64,000 nt of DNA from Cauispirillum nitrogeniifigens (GTDB taxonomy: Bacteria > Pseudomonadota > Alphaproteobacteria > Rhodospirillales > Rhodospirillaceae): contig NZ_JBLOOT010000001.1 of assembly GCF_049800675.1 (NCBI RefSeq), positions 1 through 64,000 on the forward strand. The letters run 5' to 3'. The notes beneath the pieces are model-generated. The model was given only the letters and a program-made list of their open reading frames with translations, was not told the DNA's origin and ran no database searches. The translations under genes were made by a program, and so were the position numbers. Positions 8,111-16,900 of the stretch are shown here, one piece after another. Each line of letters opens with the position of its first letter. Positions within the stretch are counted from its first letter, which is position 1.

Positions 8111-11100
8111 ATGCTGAAGAAGCTGTTCGGCCGCAAGTCGGGGGCCCGGTCACGCGGGGAGGCCTGCCTGTCCCTGTCGTTCGAGGAGGGGGGCATCGCC
8201 ATTCGCGGGGCTGGTCGCTTTGCCGGGTTGCCCGCCGCGGAGTGGCTTGCGCGCGGGCATGAGGTTCCGGGGCGGCACGGCGACGCCGTTCTCTACCTGT
8301 CCCAGCTTGAGCAGGATGGCATCGTCCCCACCATGGACGAGGACTGCATTCTCGGGTGGCCGGACTTCTACCGGCTGCGCGACGTTCCGGAGCACGCGGA
8401 GGCGCTTGCCCATCTGGATCTGCCGGAGATCAGCACTCTGACGCCAGTCCTGACGTCGCAGGGCAGCCTCGCAGATCCCGACTTCATCATCGGCCTGTCG
8501 TGGCACGATGAGGCGGGGCGCGTGGTCCAGGTGGAGCGCGTCGGCGGCGTCCTTTTTTGGAGCGGCGTGGCGAGGTTGCTGCCCGCGGCGGCGTGGCATC
8601 TGGCGGAATCCATCAGGGAATTTGCTCGGCGATCCGGGGAACAGCGCCGCGACCGTATCGCGCAGGAAGCCGCCTGGGGGCGGATACGCAAGCTCGCGCA
8701 GGAGGCCGGCGCCTCAATCGACAGTTTTCTGGCGCGGACGGTGGTCGTCACTCCAGATCGGCTGGACATTTCGCTACGCCAGAACTGGCAGGGCGACACC
8801 CAGGTCGTCGAGGTGATCCCGGGCATCTCCGACGTCCCCCAGGAGAAGTGGCTGAACGCCTTCGACGGCCATGCCCGGGTTCAGGATCACTATGTGATGG
8901 CGACGGAGGATGGCGGTGTCGTGCGGGTCATTCCCTCGCCTGCCGTACGCAAGATCTTGGGCGAGATCAAACGCATGCCGGGGCGCCGCATCGCCGGGCA
9001 GCGCGCCAAGAGCTTTCTGCGCAACCCCTATGCCACCTTGGGGCCTGATATCGCCGAGGCACTTTCCCCGGAAACCTTCGAGAAGGCCCGGCGGGACGCC
9101 GGCATCATCTTCGAGAGCTTCTCTCTGGAAGCCGAACGAGAAGATGGGCGGATCCGCTCGGTGCGGGTCTGGGTCCTGCCCGAGGACGAAGGGACGCGAG
9201 ACCCCGGCCGCATCGACCTGGCGGACAAGCATCAGGTCAAGCACTTGCGCGACCTCCTGGCCAAGGCCGCGAAGGCCGAGGAGCCCTGTGTCACCTGGCG
9301 GGGCAGGGATCTGGATCTGCGGGGCGAGGCGGCCGAGCAGATAGCGATGCTGACGCTGTGGTTGGCGGAAGATTGGGCGAGCGATCAGCCGTCTCTCAGT
9401 TATGAGGAGGTATTCGACCTCGGTCGCTACGGGGACAGGGTCTCGGGGATCGGCATGGAGCCTCCGGTTCATGCGCCCTACTTGCCGCAGGCTTCGGGCG
9501 AGGCGGGGTGGATGCCGGATACGCTGGCGCCTGTGGTCACGTGGATGCCTCCCGAGGCGACGGAGCCTCTGCGGATTGCGGTGACGCGAGAGACGTTCGA
9601 GGAGATGCGCGAGGGGTTGCGGGTGGCCGAGGCTACTGCCGCTCCGTCCGTACAAGTCAGCGGGTGGCCTGCCCCGATCGCCGTCGAAAATGCCCGCGAG
9701 CTTGTTGCGGCTCTTGAGCCCGCCTTTGCGGTGCCATCCCCTGCCACGGCGGAGCGCACCTCCCGCCCGGCAGGCGAGCCGAAGCCCGAGAAAAAGACCC
9801 TCATCCTGAAGGGCAACCTGGAGGGTGTGGACTATGCGGAGGCGCGCGCGGCGCATCTTCGCTGGTCCCCCGACCGGCAGCCGGTGCTTCCGAGCCTGTT
9901 GCGCCCCGAGATCGAGCTCAAGCCACATCAGAAGCAGGGCGTCGCCTGGCTTCAGCACCTTTGGGAGCATATGCCCAACGTTCGCGGGTGCATCTTCGCC
10001 GATGACATGGGGCTCGGGAAGACGCTCCAGATGCTCACCTTCATCGCCTGGTACCTCGAGACGGCCCAGAAGCCGTTGCCGGTGCTGGTGGTTGCGCCGG
10101 TCTCTCTTCTCGAAAACTGGGGCAATGAGATTCGCAAGTTTTTTCGGCCGGGGCTGCGCGTGCTTACGCTGTACGGCCGGTCGCTGAAGGACGTGCGCCT
10201 GCCCGACGATGCGGTGGACGAGCGTCTGCGAAACGAAGGGCTCCTGAAGTTTCTGCGGCCGGACTGGCTGGGCGACGCGCAAGTCGTCCTGACCACCTAT
10301 GAGACGCTCCGCGATCAGGAATTCAGCCTGTCGGCACAACGCTGGAGCATCATGGTCTGCGACGAGGCGCAGAAAATAAAGACGCCGACGTCGCTGGTCA
10401 CGCGCGCGGCAAAGAAGCAGAACGCTCAGTTCCGCATTGCCTGTACCGGCACGCCGGTGGAGAACCGGTTGGCGGACATCTGGTGTCTGTTCGACTTTGT
10501 TCAGCCTGGCCTCCTTGGTCCGCTTGCGACCTTCTGTCGCACCTACTCGCGGCCCATCGAGGCGCGCAGCGAGGAGCAGAAGGCAGCGCTCGACCACCTG
10601 ACAACGCTAATTGAGCCGCAGGTCATGCGCCGCATGAAGGAGGACGTGGCCGACCTTCCGCCCAAGGAGGTCGATCCTGGCTGCCGCGCGCTGCCGATTT
10701 CGCCGCGCCAGACGGCCATGTACACGCAGGCTTTGGAGCGGTACCGGAGCAAGCTGGCGGAAAATGGGGGCAAGGGCACCATGGTGGTGCTGGGGATGCT
10801 CCACACGCTGAGGAGCATCTGTGCCCACCCGCTGACCGTCGATGAGATGACGGCTCCCCTGGTGGTCGACGAGGTCTCGCGCCATAGCCCCAAGATGAAA
10901 TGGCTCATGGAGCACCTGAAGGCCATTCGCCAGAAGGACGAGAAGGTCATCATCTTCACCGAATTCCGCGACATTCAGCGGGCGCTTCAGCGCTACATCG
11001 GGGAAGTGTTCGGGTTGCCGGTCACGGTGATCAATGGCGACACCGCAGCGCAGGGCGCCGATGGGCAAACCAGGCAGAGTCGGATTGACGCCTTCCAGGC

Positions 11101-11410
11101 CAGCGCCGGTTTCAATGTCATCATCCTGTCCACGACGGCCGTTGGCTTCGGTGTCAACGTTCAGGCCGCGAACCATGTCATTCACTTCACGCGCCCCTGG
11201 AACCCAGCGAAGGAGGATCAGGCGACCGACCGCGCCTATCGCATCGGCCAGACCCGCCCCGTGACCGTCTATTATCCGACCATCGTTGCCGATGACTTCA
11301 CGACCTTTGAAGCCAAGCTGGACCTGCTTTTGGAAAGCAAGCGGGCGCTGGCGCGCGATATGCTGAACGGGTCGGAAGACATCAGTGAAGCCGATTGGAG
11401 GGACCTGTGA
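8111..11410 (+). CDS. zorD: Zorya type I protein ZorD (SNF2-like helicase/nuclease)
   Basis: ZorD is the ATP-dependent effector of type I Zorya, expected to degrade or process phage DNA. The first ~580 residues form the family-specific N-terminal region. The SNF2 core follows, with Walker A in ADDMGLGKTLQML (about residue 635), the DEAQ box in MVCDEAQKIKTP (about 750), a CTGTPVENRL motif and the C-terminal helicase motif ATDRAYRIGQTRPV near the end. Length 1099 residues is normal for type I ZorD. All helicase motifs are intact, so the operon looks functional. The stop is followed by 99 bases without a clear terminator and then a damaged recQ-like gene on the same strand. Confidence 0.95.
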   Translation: MLKKLFGRKSGARSRGEACLSLSFEEGGIAIRGAGRFAGLPAAEWLARGHEVPGRHGDAVLYLSQLEQDGIVPTMDEDCILGWPDFYRLRDVPEHAEALAHLDLPEISTLTPVLTSQGSLADPDFIIGLSWHDEAGRVVQVERVGGVLFWSGVARLLPAAAWHLAESIREFARRSGEQRRDRIAQEAAWGRIRKLAQEAGASIDSFLARTVVVTPDRLDISLRQNWQGDTQVVEVIPGISDVPQEKWLNAFDGHARVQDHYVMATEDGGVVRVIPSPAVRKILGEIKRMPGRRIAGQRAKSFLRNPYATLGPDIAEALSPETFEKARRDAGIIFESFSLEAEREDGRIRSVRVWVLPEDEGTRDPGRIDLADKHQVKHLRDLLAKAAKAEEPCVTWRGRDLDLRGEAAEQIAMLTLWLAEDWASDQPSLSYEEVFDLGRYGDRVSGIGMEPPVHAPYLPQASGEAGWMPDTLAPVVTWMPPEATEPLRIAVTRETFEEMREGLRVAEATAAPSVQVSGWPAPIAVENARELVAALEPAFAVPSPATAERTSRPAGEPKPEKKTLILKGNLEGVDYAEARAAHLRWSPDRQPVLPSLLRPEIELKPHQKQGVAWLQHLWEHMPNVRGCIFADDMGLGKTLQMLTFIAWYLETAQKPLPVLVVAPVSLLENWGNEIRKFFRPGLRVLTLYGRSLKDVRLPDDAVDERLRNEGLLKFLRPDWLGDAQVVLTTYETLRDQEFSLSAQRWSIMVCDEAQKIKTPTSLVTRAAKKQNAQFRIACTGTPVENRLADIWCLFDFVQPGLLGPLATFCRTYSRPIEARSEEQKAALDHLTTLIEPQVMRRMKEDVADLPPKEVDPGCRALPISPRQTAMYTQALERYRSKLAENGGKGTMVVLGMLHTLRSICAHPLTVDEMTAPLVVDEVSRHSPKMKWLMEHLKAIRQKDEKVIIFTEFRDIQRALQRYIGEVFGLPVTVINGDTAAQGADGQTRQSRIDAFQASAGFNVIILSTTAVGFGVNVQAANHVIHFTRPWNPAKEDQATDRAYRIGQTRPVTVYYPTIVADDFTTFEAKLDLLLESKRALARDMLNGSEDISEADWRDL

Positions 11411-11509
11411 AGGCCCCGGTCACCCGGCAGCCGTAGCGCATCAGCCGATTGCCCTGTGGTTGCCGCCGTGCCACCATGCCGGCCCATGGTAGCAATGGGC
11501 GGGTGACTG

Positions 11510-12425
11510 GTGAGCGTGGTGGCAGGGGGCGAGCGGGAGGCGGTGGCGGAGGGCGTCCTGTTGTTGGATGTGGAGGCCGAGCGCGGCTCGGGGCGGCTGC
11601 AGGAGATTGGCTTGGTCCTGGGCGGCAAGTCCCTGCGTTGGGTGCGCGGGCAGTCGGGGTCGCTGGCTGAGGCGCTTGAGGGCTTCGCCGCCGGCGCCGC
11701 CGCCGTGGCCGGGCACAACATCATCGCCCACGACCTGCCGCTGCTGCGGGCCGCCGGCGCCGCCACCGCGCTGGACCGGTTGCCGGTGATCGACACCCTC
11801 GTCCTGTCGCCGCTGTCCCATCCGCAGAACCCCTACCATCGCCTCATCAAGGACTACAAGCTGGTCCGCGAGGCGCTGAACGACCCGGTCGCCGACGCAC
11901 GCCTGGCCCGCCGCGCCCTGGCCGTGTCGGCTGAGGCCTTCGCTGCCATGGAGCCGGGCCACGCCGGCTTCCATGCCTGGTGCCTGCGCCACGCCGGCTT
12001 CGAGGGCGACGTCTCCGGCGCCGGCATGGCCGACCTTTTGGAGCGCCTGGGGGCGCGGCCGCTCGCCTCCGCCGCCGAGGCCGCCGCCCTGTTCGAGGCC
12101 CTGACCGAAGGTCGCGCCTGCCGCCGCGTCGCCCCCGGCGTGGCGCGCACGGCCGTGGACGACCCGGCGCGGCGGTTGGGGCTGGCCTACCTGACGGCGT
12201 GGATCGGTGTCACCGACCATGGCGACAGCGTCATCCCGCCGTGGGTCCTGCGTTCGGTCCGGCACGTGCGCGCGCTTCTGGCCGGCTTGCGCGACACCCC
12301 CTGCGCCGACCCCGCCTGCACCTACTGCCGGGAGCATCACGACCATCCCGCTGCTGAGGAAGACCTTCGGCTTTCCCGCCTATCGAGCCGAGCCAGCGGC
12401 CCCGGATGGCGGCAGCCTGCAACAG
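11510..12425 (+). pseudogene. RecQ-type helicase with N-terminal exonuclease-like domain, 5' remnant
   Basis: The frame begins with an exonuclease-like domain: LLLDVEAERGSGRLQEIG, AVAGHNIIAHDLPLL, VIDTLVLSPLSHPQNPYHRL and NDPVADARLARRAL. A region ending CADPACTYCREHHD follows. In large RecQ-like helicases of this type that segment leads into the helicase core. Here the match shifts by one frame near base 12345 (continuing as IPLLRKTFGFPAYRAEPAAPDG) and stops near 12425, so the helicase core is gone. Two lesions, one frameshift and one truncation, mark it as a pseudogene. The best start is a GTG at 11510. It was probably part of the same mobile region. I assign the RecQ family from the conserved exonuclease and cysteine segments; the lost core cannot confirm it. 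Confidence 0.65.
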
Positions 12426-12626
12426 CGGGAAGAGGATTGCGACGAGGGCGAGCGCGGCGATCTGGGCGTAGCCCAACCAGGTGCTCCAGCGATCGTGGCT
12501 GCGGCCGATGGCGGCGGTCATTTCCTCGACGTTGGTGGCGGCCGGACCGCCACCGTCCCCGAGGCTTTGGCCCAGCAGGGCGATGAGGCCGAGGACGAGT
12601 GTTCCGACCCAGGGGATGGAGCGCAT
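12231..12626 (-). pseudogene. Small two-helix membrane protein, C-terminus replaced at a recombination junction
   Basis: The frame starts at an ATG preceded by GGGAGG and encodes a membrane segment at residues ~3-18 (WVGTLVLGLIALLGQSL). A short polar stretch and a second membrane segment (AQIAALALVAILFPLLQ) follow. After about residue 65 the sequence runs into the antisense of the recQ-like remnant, so the tail is unlikely to be original. It lies 20 bases downstream of the 182-residue mobilization-cluster gene on the same strand and was probably its operon partner. I do not recognise the family. Confidence 0.5.
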
Positions 12627-12646
12627 CGTGGTGTCCTCCCGTGTCG

Positions 12647-13195
12647 TCACGAGCCGCAGCCCGGCGAGCGCCGGAGCTGCTCGACCACGCCCTTCAGTCC
12701 CCCCGGGCGCTCGCTGGCCAGACGCATCATCTCCAGGACGTTTTCGACGTCGACGCCGGCTTCGGTTGCTTTGACCACGACGGTCGCCAGGACGTCCTTG
12801 TGCTTACCCAGTCGATAGTCGGTCAGGGCCTCGATCGCCTCGTCGAGGGCTCGCCGCGCTGCGGCCATCCGCTCCTCGGCCTTGATGAGGTCGGCCCGGC
12901 GGTTCCAGACCAGCAATTCACGCCTATCGGTCGGCTTGGCGTCATGCTCCGGATCCAGCTCGCGCCAGCGTCGCTTGGGAGACGGCGCGGCGGCGCCTGC
13001 CTCACCGCCGGCGCGCCCTTGCGGCGGGCACCCCGGAGCGCCAGGCGCTCCGGAGGAGTTGACGGCACCGGTGGGCTGGTCGGGGGCGGGCTGGTCTGGG
13101 CGGCGCCCCTGGCCCGCCCCCTGGCCAACCGCTTCCCTGGGGTCGGGCTTGGGGGCGGGCCAGGGACCCCCGGCGTCGTGGCGGGAGTCGTTCAT
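12647..13195 (-). CDS. Unrecognised protein of the mobilization cluster
   Basis: A 182-residue protein. The first ~80 residues are low-complexity and rich in Pro, Gly, Ala and Asp, partly encoded by a perfect 21-bp palindrome. Residues ~85-175 look helical and charged (NRRADLIKAEERMAAARRAL, then GVDVENVLEMMRLASERPG) and are probably a coiled-coil or small DNA-binding domain. Its ATG overlaps the stop of the upstream 94-residue gene by four bases, so the two are translationally coupled. Position, divergent from a MobA/MobL relaxase across a palindrome-rich region, suggests an accessory mobilization protein such as a relaxosome component. That is inference from context; no family motif is visible. 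Confidence 0.65.
   Translation of the reverse strand: MNDSRHDAGGPWPAPKPDPREAVGQGAGQGRRPDQPAPDQPTGAVNSSGAPGAPGCPPQGRAGGEAGAAAPSPKRRWRELDPEHDAKPTDRRELLVWNRRADLIKAEERMAAARRALDEAIEALTDYRLGKHKDVLATVVVKATEAGVDVENVLEMMRLASERPGGLKGVVEQLRRSPGCGS
13033..13053. repeat. Perfect 21-bp palindrome shared with zorC
   Basis: CCGGAGCGCC, a central A, then GGCGCTCCGG form a perfect inverted repeat inside the low-complexity N-terminal part of the minus-strand mobilization gene. The 15-base core GGAGCGCCAGGCGCT also occurs at 7829-7843 in zorC. Confidence 0.85.
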
Positions 13196-13476
13196 CGGTC
13201 CTCTCCTTCATTGTCGCAGGGTTGTCCGTCGCGCCTGTTTGATCGCGACGCCGGGCGGGTGTGGGACGGGGGGCAGAGAGAGGACGTCGCGGCATGGCCG
13301 GCGGCGGCGGCGACCGTATCCGTCCGCGCAGAGGAAGCATCTCTCTGGTCCGCTTCGCGCAGCCTGCGGCCGGCGTCGACAAGACGGCAAGCGGCGTCGT
13401 CGCGTTCTCGCGGCGACAGTGCCGAGAGATAGTCCTGGGCCGTTTCGACCCCGTCGCTGGGAGCGGTGTCGGACAC
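13192..13476 (-). CDS. Small hypothetical protein upstream in the mobilization cluster
   Basis: The preferred start is a GTG with AAGGAGG eight bases upstream, giving 94 residues; the frame is open further to an ATG at 13530, but that start has no comparable ribosome binding site. The N-terminal half is likely helical (ETAQDYLSALSPRERDD, then a CRLVDAGRRLREA stretch) and the C-terminal half is low-complexity and charged. Its stop overlaps the ATG of the next gene (ATGA). It is transcribed away from the putative oriT, the usual place for small relaxosome accessory genes. No family is recognised. Confidence 0.6.
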   Translation of the reverse strand: MSDTAPSDGVETAQDYLSALSPRERDDAACRLVDAGRRLREADQRDASSARTDTVAAAAGHAATSSLCPPSHTRPASRSNRRDGQPCDNEGEDR

Positions 13477-13744
13477 GTCGGAAACCTCCTTGGGGCGGGT
13501 CTGGTGAAAGGGTTCCGACGCAGTGTGCAACAGGTGCGGTTGCCGTCCGGTAGCGGTGCGGCACCGGGAGGGTCATCCGTGTCGTGAGGTTCCGGTGTGG
13601 GCGGAGGTCGCGCGGACGGAGATCCTGGCGCTGATACCAGCCGTCCTTGCGGGGCTTCGAGACAGTCTTGCGCCATTTTCGGGCCATGCCCGGAGAGCGG
13701 TCGCTAATGCAAAAGCAAGGGAACCGGAAAGCAACCCTAGTGGG

Positions 13745-13920
13745 TGTAAGAATATCAGGCGCAATACCGCATGTTTTTGACAATTTTGGGGGTACAAAAT
13801 TCGCAAGTGCCTGATATTCCTTTCGGTTCCCGGTCCCTGGTGCAGCCCCCGGAAAATGGGCTTAAGCGGCCTCCGCAGCCCGATCCGAGGGGCTGCACCG
13901 CAGGCCTGCGAGGAGCCCCG
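13745..13920. other. Putative origin of transfer (palindrome-rich intergenic region)
   Basis: The ~500-base gap between the divergent small genes and the relaxase contains nested inverted repeats. GAATATCAGGC (13750-13760) pairs with GCCTGATATTC (13809-13819). Inside that, AATTTTG (13782-13788) pairs with CAAAATT (13795-13801). Further right, GGTGCAGCCCC (13839-13849) pairs with GGGGCTGCACC (13889-13899). The inner segment is clearly richer in A and T than its surroundings. Inverted repeats next to an AT-richer stretch, between divergent mobilization genes, is the usual layout of an oriT. The nic site is not identified. The stretch 13531-13744 shows no other feature. Confidence 0.55.
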
Positions 13921-13982
13921 GAGACACCACGGCGCCTCCCGCTTGGCACGGTCGGCAGCGCAGTAATCGGGAGGGACTGATC

Positions 13983-16900
13983 GTGTCGATGGAGCTGTTC
14001 TCCCTCGCCACCGAGGACCTGTGGGACGAGGTGGGCAAGAGCCGCATGGGCCGGCTCGACGAGAACGAGCAGGATGCCCGGCTGGCCGCTTTCGGCTTCC
14101 GCACCCGGCGCACCGTGCGGCCGGCCTCGACGCGGCCGACGTGGGCAGGGCCGAAGCCCAAGACGCGTGCCCAGTCGTTTCATTTTCGGCACACCACGCT
14201 GGCCAAGCCGAACCTGCGGAGCTTTCGCAAGCGGGTCGATGAACCGCGCGCGCAGCCGTTGATGGGCGGCGTCGACTTCCACGTCTACGCCAGCAAGGCC
14301 GAGCGGGCCGAGAAGGACCGCGAGCGCGAGCTGCTGAGCGACGATCTGGGCTTCATCGAGGTGTCCAACATCGGCCCCGACGGCGGCGGCCGGAAGGGGG
14401 TGCCGACAGCCGAGGAGGCCGAGGCCTTCTGGCTTGCAGTGTATGGCGCCGAACGTCGTGACGGACGGGTCCAGTCGCGGCTGGCGGTGGAGGTGCCGCA
14501 CGAGCTGCCGCCGGGGCTGGTGCGCCTGGCCCTCGCGCGTTTCTGCGAGGAATTCTGGGACCATGGCTTGCCCTTCTATGCGGTGGTCCACAAGCCCGGC
14601 CTGACATCCGATCCCCGCAACGTCCACGCCCACATTCTTTACCATGACCGCCCCGCCCTGCGGCGGCCGGACGGCGGCTGGGACTTCGCGCAGGCCAAGG
14701 CCGCGGTCACCCGCGACATCGACTGGGTGCGGACGCTGCGCGAGCGGTGGTCCGAGGTCATCAACGAGGCCCTCGACATCGCCGCCGAGAGCGCGGCCGC
14801 GGCCGGCCGGGACGGCCCCGAGAAGCGCTATGATCCGCGCTCCTTTGCCGCCGTCGGCATCGCCAAGCGGCCGAGCCTCCATCTGGGCCCGAAGTGGGCC
14901 GCGCTGGAGCGACAGGGGGTGCCGACCAAGGTGGGCGCGTACAACGCCCAGTGCGAGCTGGGCTGGCAGATGGTGCTGCAGCCGCAGCAGCGCCTGGAGG
15001 CGGCTGCGGCAGACGTCGCCGAGGCCATCGACGGCTACGCCGAGGCGCAGGCCAAGGCCGGCCGCGGCCGCCTCGGCGGGCCGCGCCGCGAGCGCAGCGG
15101 CGAAGCCCTCGACGCCCTCGGCGAAGCCCATCTGGCGCTGGAGAAGCAGCTGACGACGACCACGCCCGACCTGGTGCTGCAGCGGGTCTACCGGGAGCAT
15201 GACGACCTGGTCAGCCGAGGCCTCATCGCCGAACTTGACCGCATCATGGCGACCTTCAACCGGGTGCTCGCCGAGCGCCAGCGCCGCCAGGACGGCAAGC
15301 CCGAGAAGCCGGGGCGGCGGGCCCGGGCGGAGGCCTTGCAGCGACGCGCCCGTACGTTGACGGAGACCATGATCGAGGCGGGCGTCACCGGCCGCGGCGA
15401 GTGCCGCGTGGAGCGGCCGCTGCCGCACACGGCCGACGGCCGCCCGCGGGGCACGCCCGGGGACGTGGTGGCGGCCGAGGAACGCTTCGCGGCGGCCCTG
15501 GCCGCGGCCCGGCGGGAGGCGGAGGAACTGCGCCTGGCGGGGGCGCTCGATGCCGCCGTCGACGCAGCGGCCCGAGCCCGGCGGTTGGGGCTCCTGCGGG
15601 TGCGACCGGCGACGTCTCCCGACGCTCCGGCCGTCGCCGCCGAGCGGGAGCGCAGGGCGGCCGGCCGGCACGCCAGCGAGCGCGACGAAGCGGCCGCCGC
15701 GGTGCGCCAGGCGCTGCGCCCGGTGCGCTGGCGATCGGGCACCATCGAGGACCTGCTGAGCCAGGCCGTGGAAGGGTGGCGGACGGGCGGCGACGGGGGG
15801 GTGCGCGGCGCCATCGAACATACGGGGGAGTTGGCCCGCATGCGCGGCCCGGAGGCGGCGCAGGTGGCCTCGGCGGTGCGCGAATACGCTCAGGCCGCGG
15901 TGGCTGCCGAGGCCGCGGGCCGGGCCGCCCAGGAGGCCGCCGAGCTGGCCGAGCGGGAGGCGCAGTGGCTGGCCCATCTGCGCCTGCGGGCCGACCGCGC
16001 CGACGCCGCGGAGGCCAGGGTTCTGGCACGGCTGGAGCCGTTCGCGCAGTGGTTCGGAGAGATCTACCGCGACGGCGGCAAGGCGGCCGTCGCCACCTTG
16101 CGGAGTTGGGCAGCCCCGGCCGCCGTGACGGGACGCGACGCGAGCCTGTTCCTGGAGCCTGGCGGGCTCGGCTTCCTGCGTCCCGGCATCGATGCGGAGG
16201 CGGTCGTGCCGGAGGTGTTGGCCGACAAGGAAGACCGGCTCGCGCGGGCCTACGAAGTGGTCATGGTGCTGCGCACCGCCGACAGCTCGCACCGCGACCT
16301 TGAGGACGTGCTGATGGCGCCTCCGGGCAGCGTCGCGCCGGCCGAAGTGGCCGGGGAGATCGCGCGGGCCCGGGCGCATCTGGATGAGCGGTTCGGCACG
16401 GCCGGCGAGGTGTTGCTTGAGAGCGGCCGGCGGCTGTGGCGGTGGTCGGGACACGACGGCTTGCCGGCGGCCGACGACATCGCCGCCCTGGTGCTGCGGT
16501 CGGTGCCGCAGGAGGATGCTCCCGACCGCCTCCTGGTGGTCGAGGCGCTGCGCCTGGGGCTGACGCGCGCAACGCTCGCCGCCGCTGGCGAGGGGGACAA
16601 GGCACCCCCGGCGGCGGCACAGACGGCCGGACCTGCTCAGGGTCCGGAAGGCACCAACGACTATGGGATGGGTTGCACGCCTGCCGCAGATCCGGCAACT
16701 GCGGCGACCGTGGATGCCGAGATCAGCGTAACCGTCCGCATTCCTTCGGCAGGCTCTGAAGAGGCCGAGCCGACAGCAGCCACTACGGTGCCGGCCGTTG
16801 CGTTGCCGATGCAGGCCCCTGGGCCAAAGCCAATTTTAGGTGACGCTTCCGACGCCGCAGTACTGATTTGTCATCAGGTTTCAGTCCCGTTGGCACCGCG

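Noticed and set aside
13755..16454. A minus-strand open frame of 899 codons opposite the large relaxase
   Set aside because: High GC leaves antisense frames open. The product is Arg/Gly/Pro/His-rich with no motifs, whereas the plus strand shows a relaxase histidine motif.
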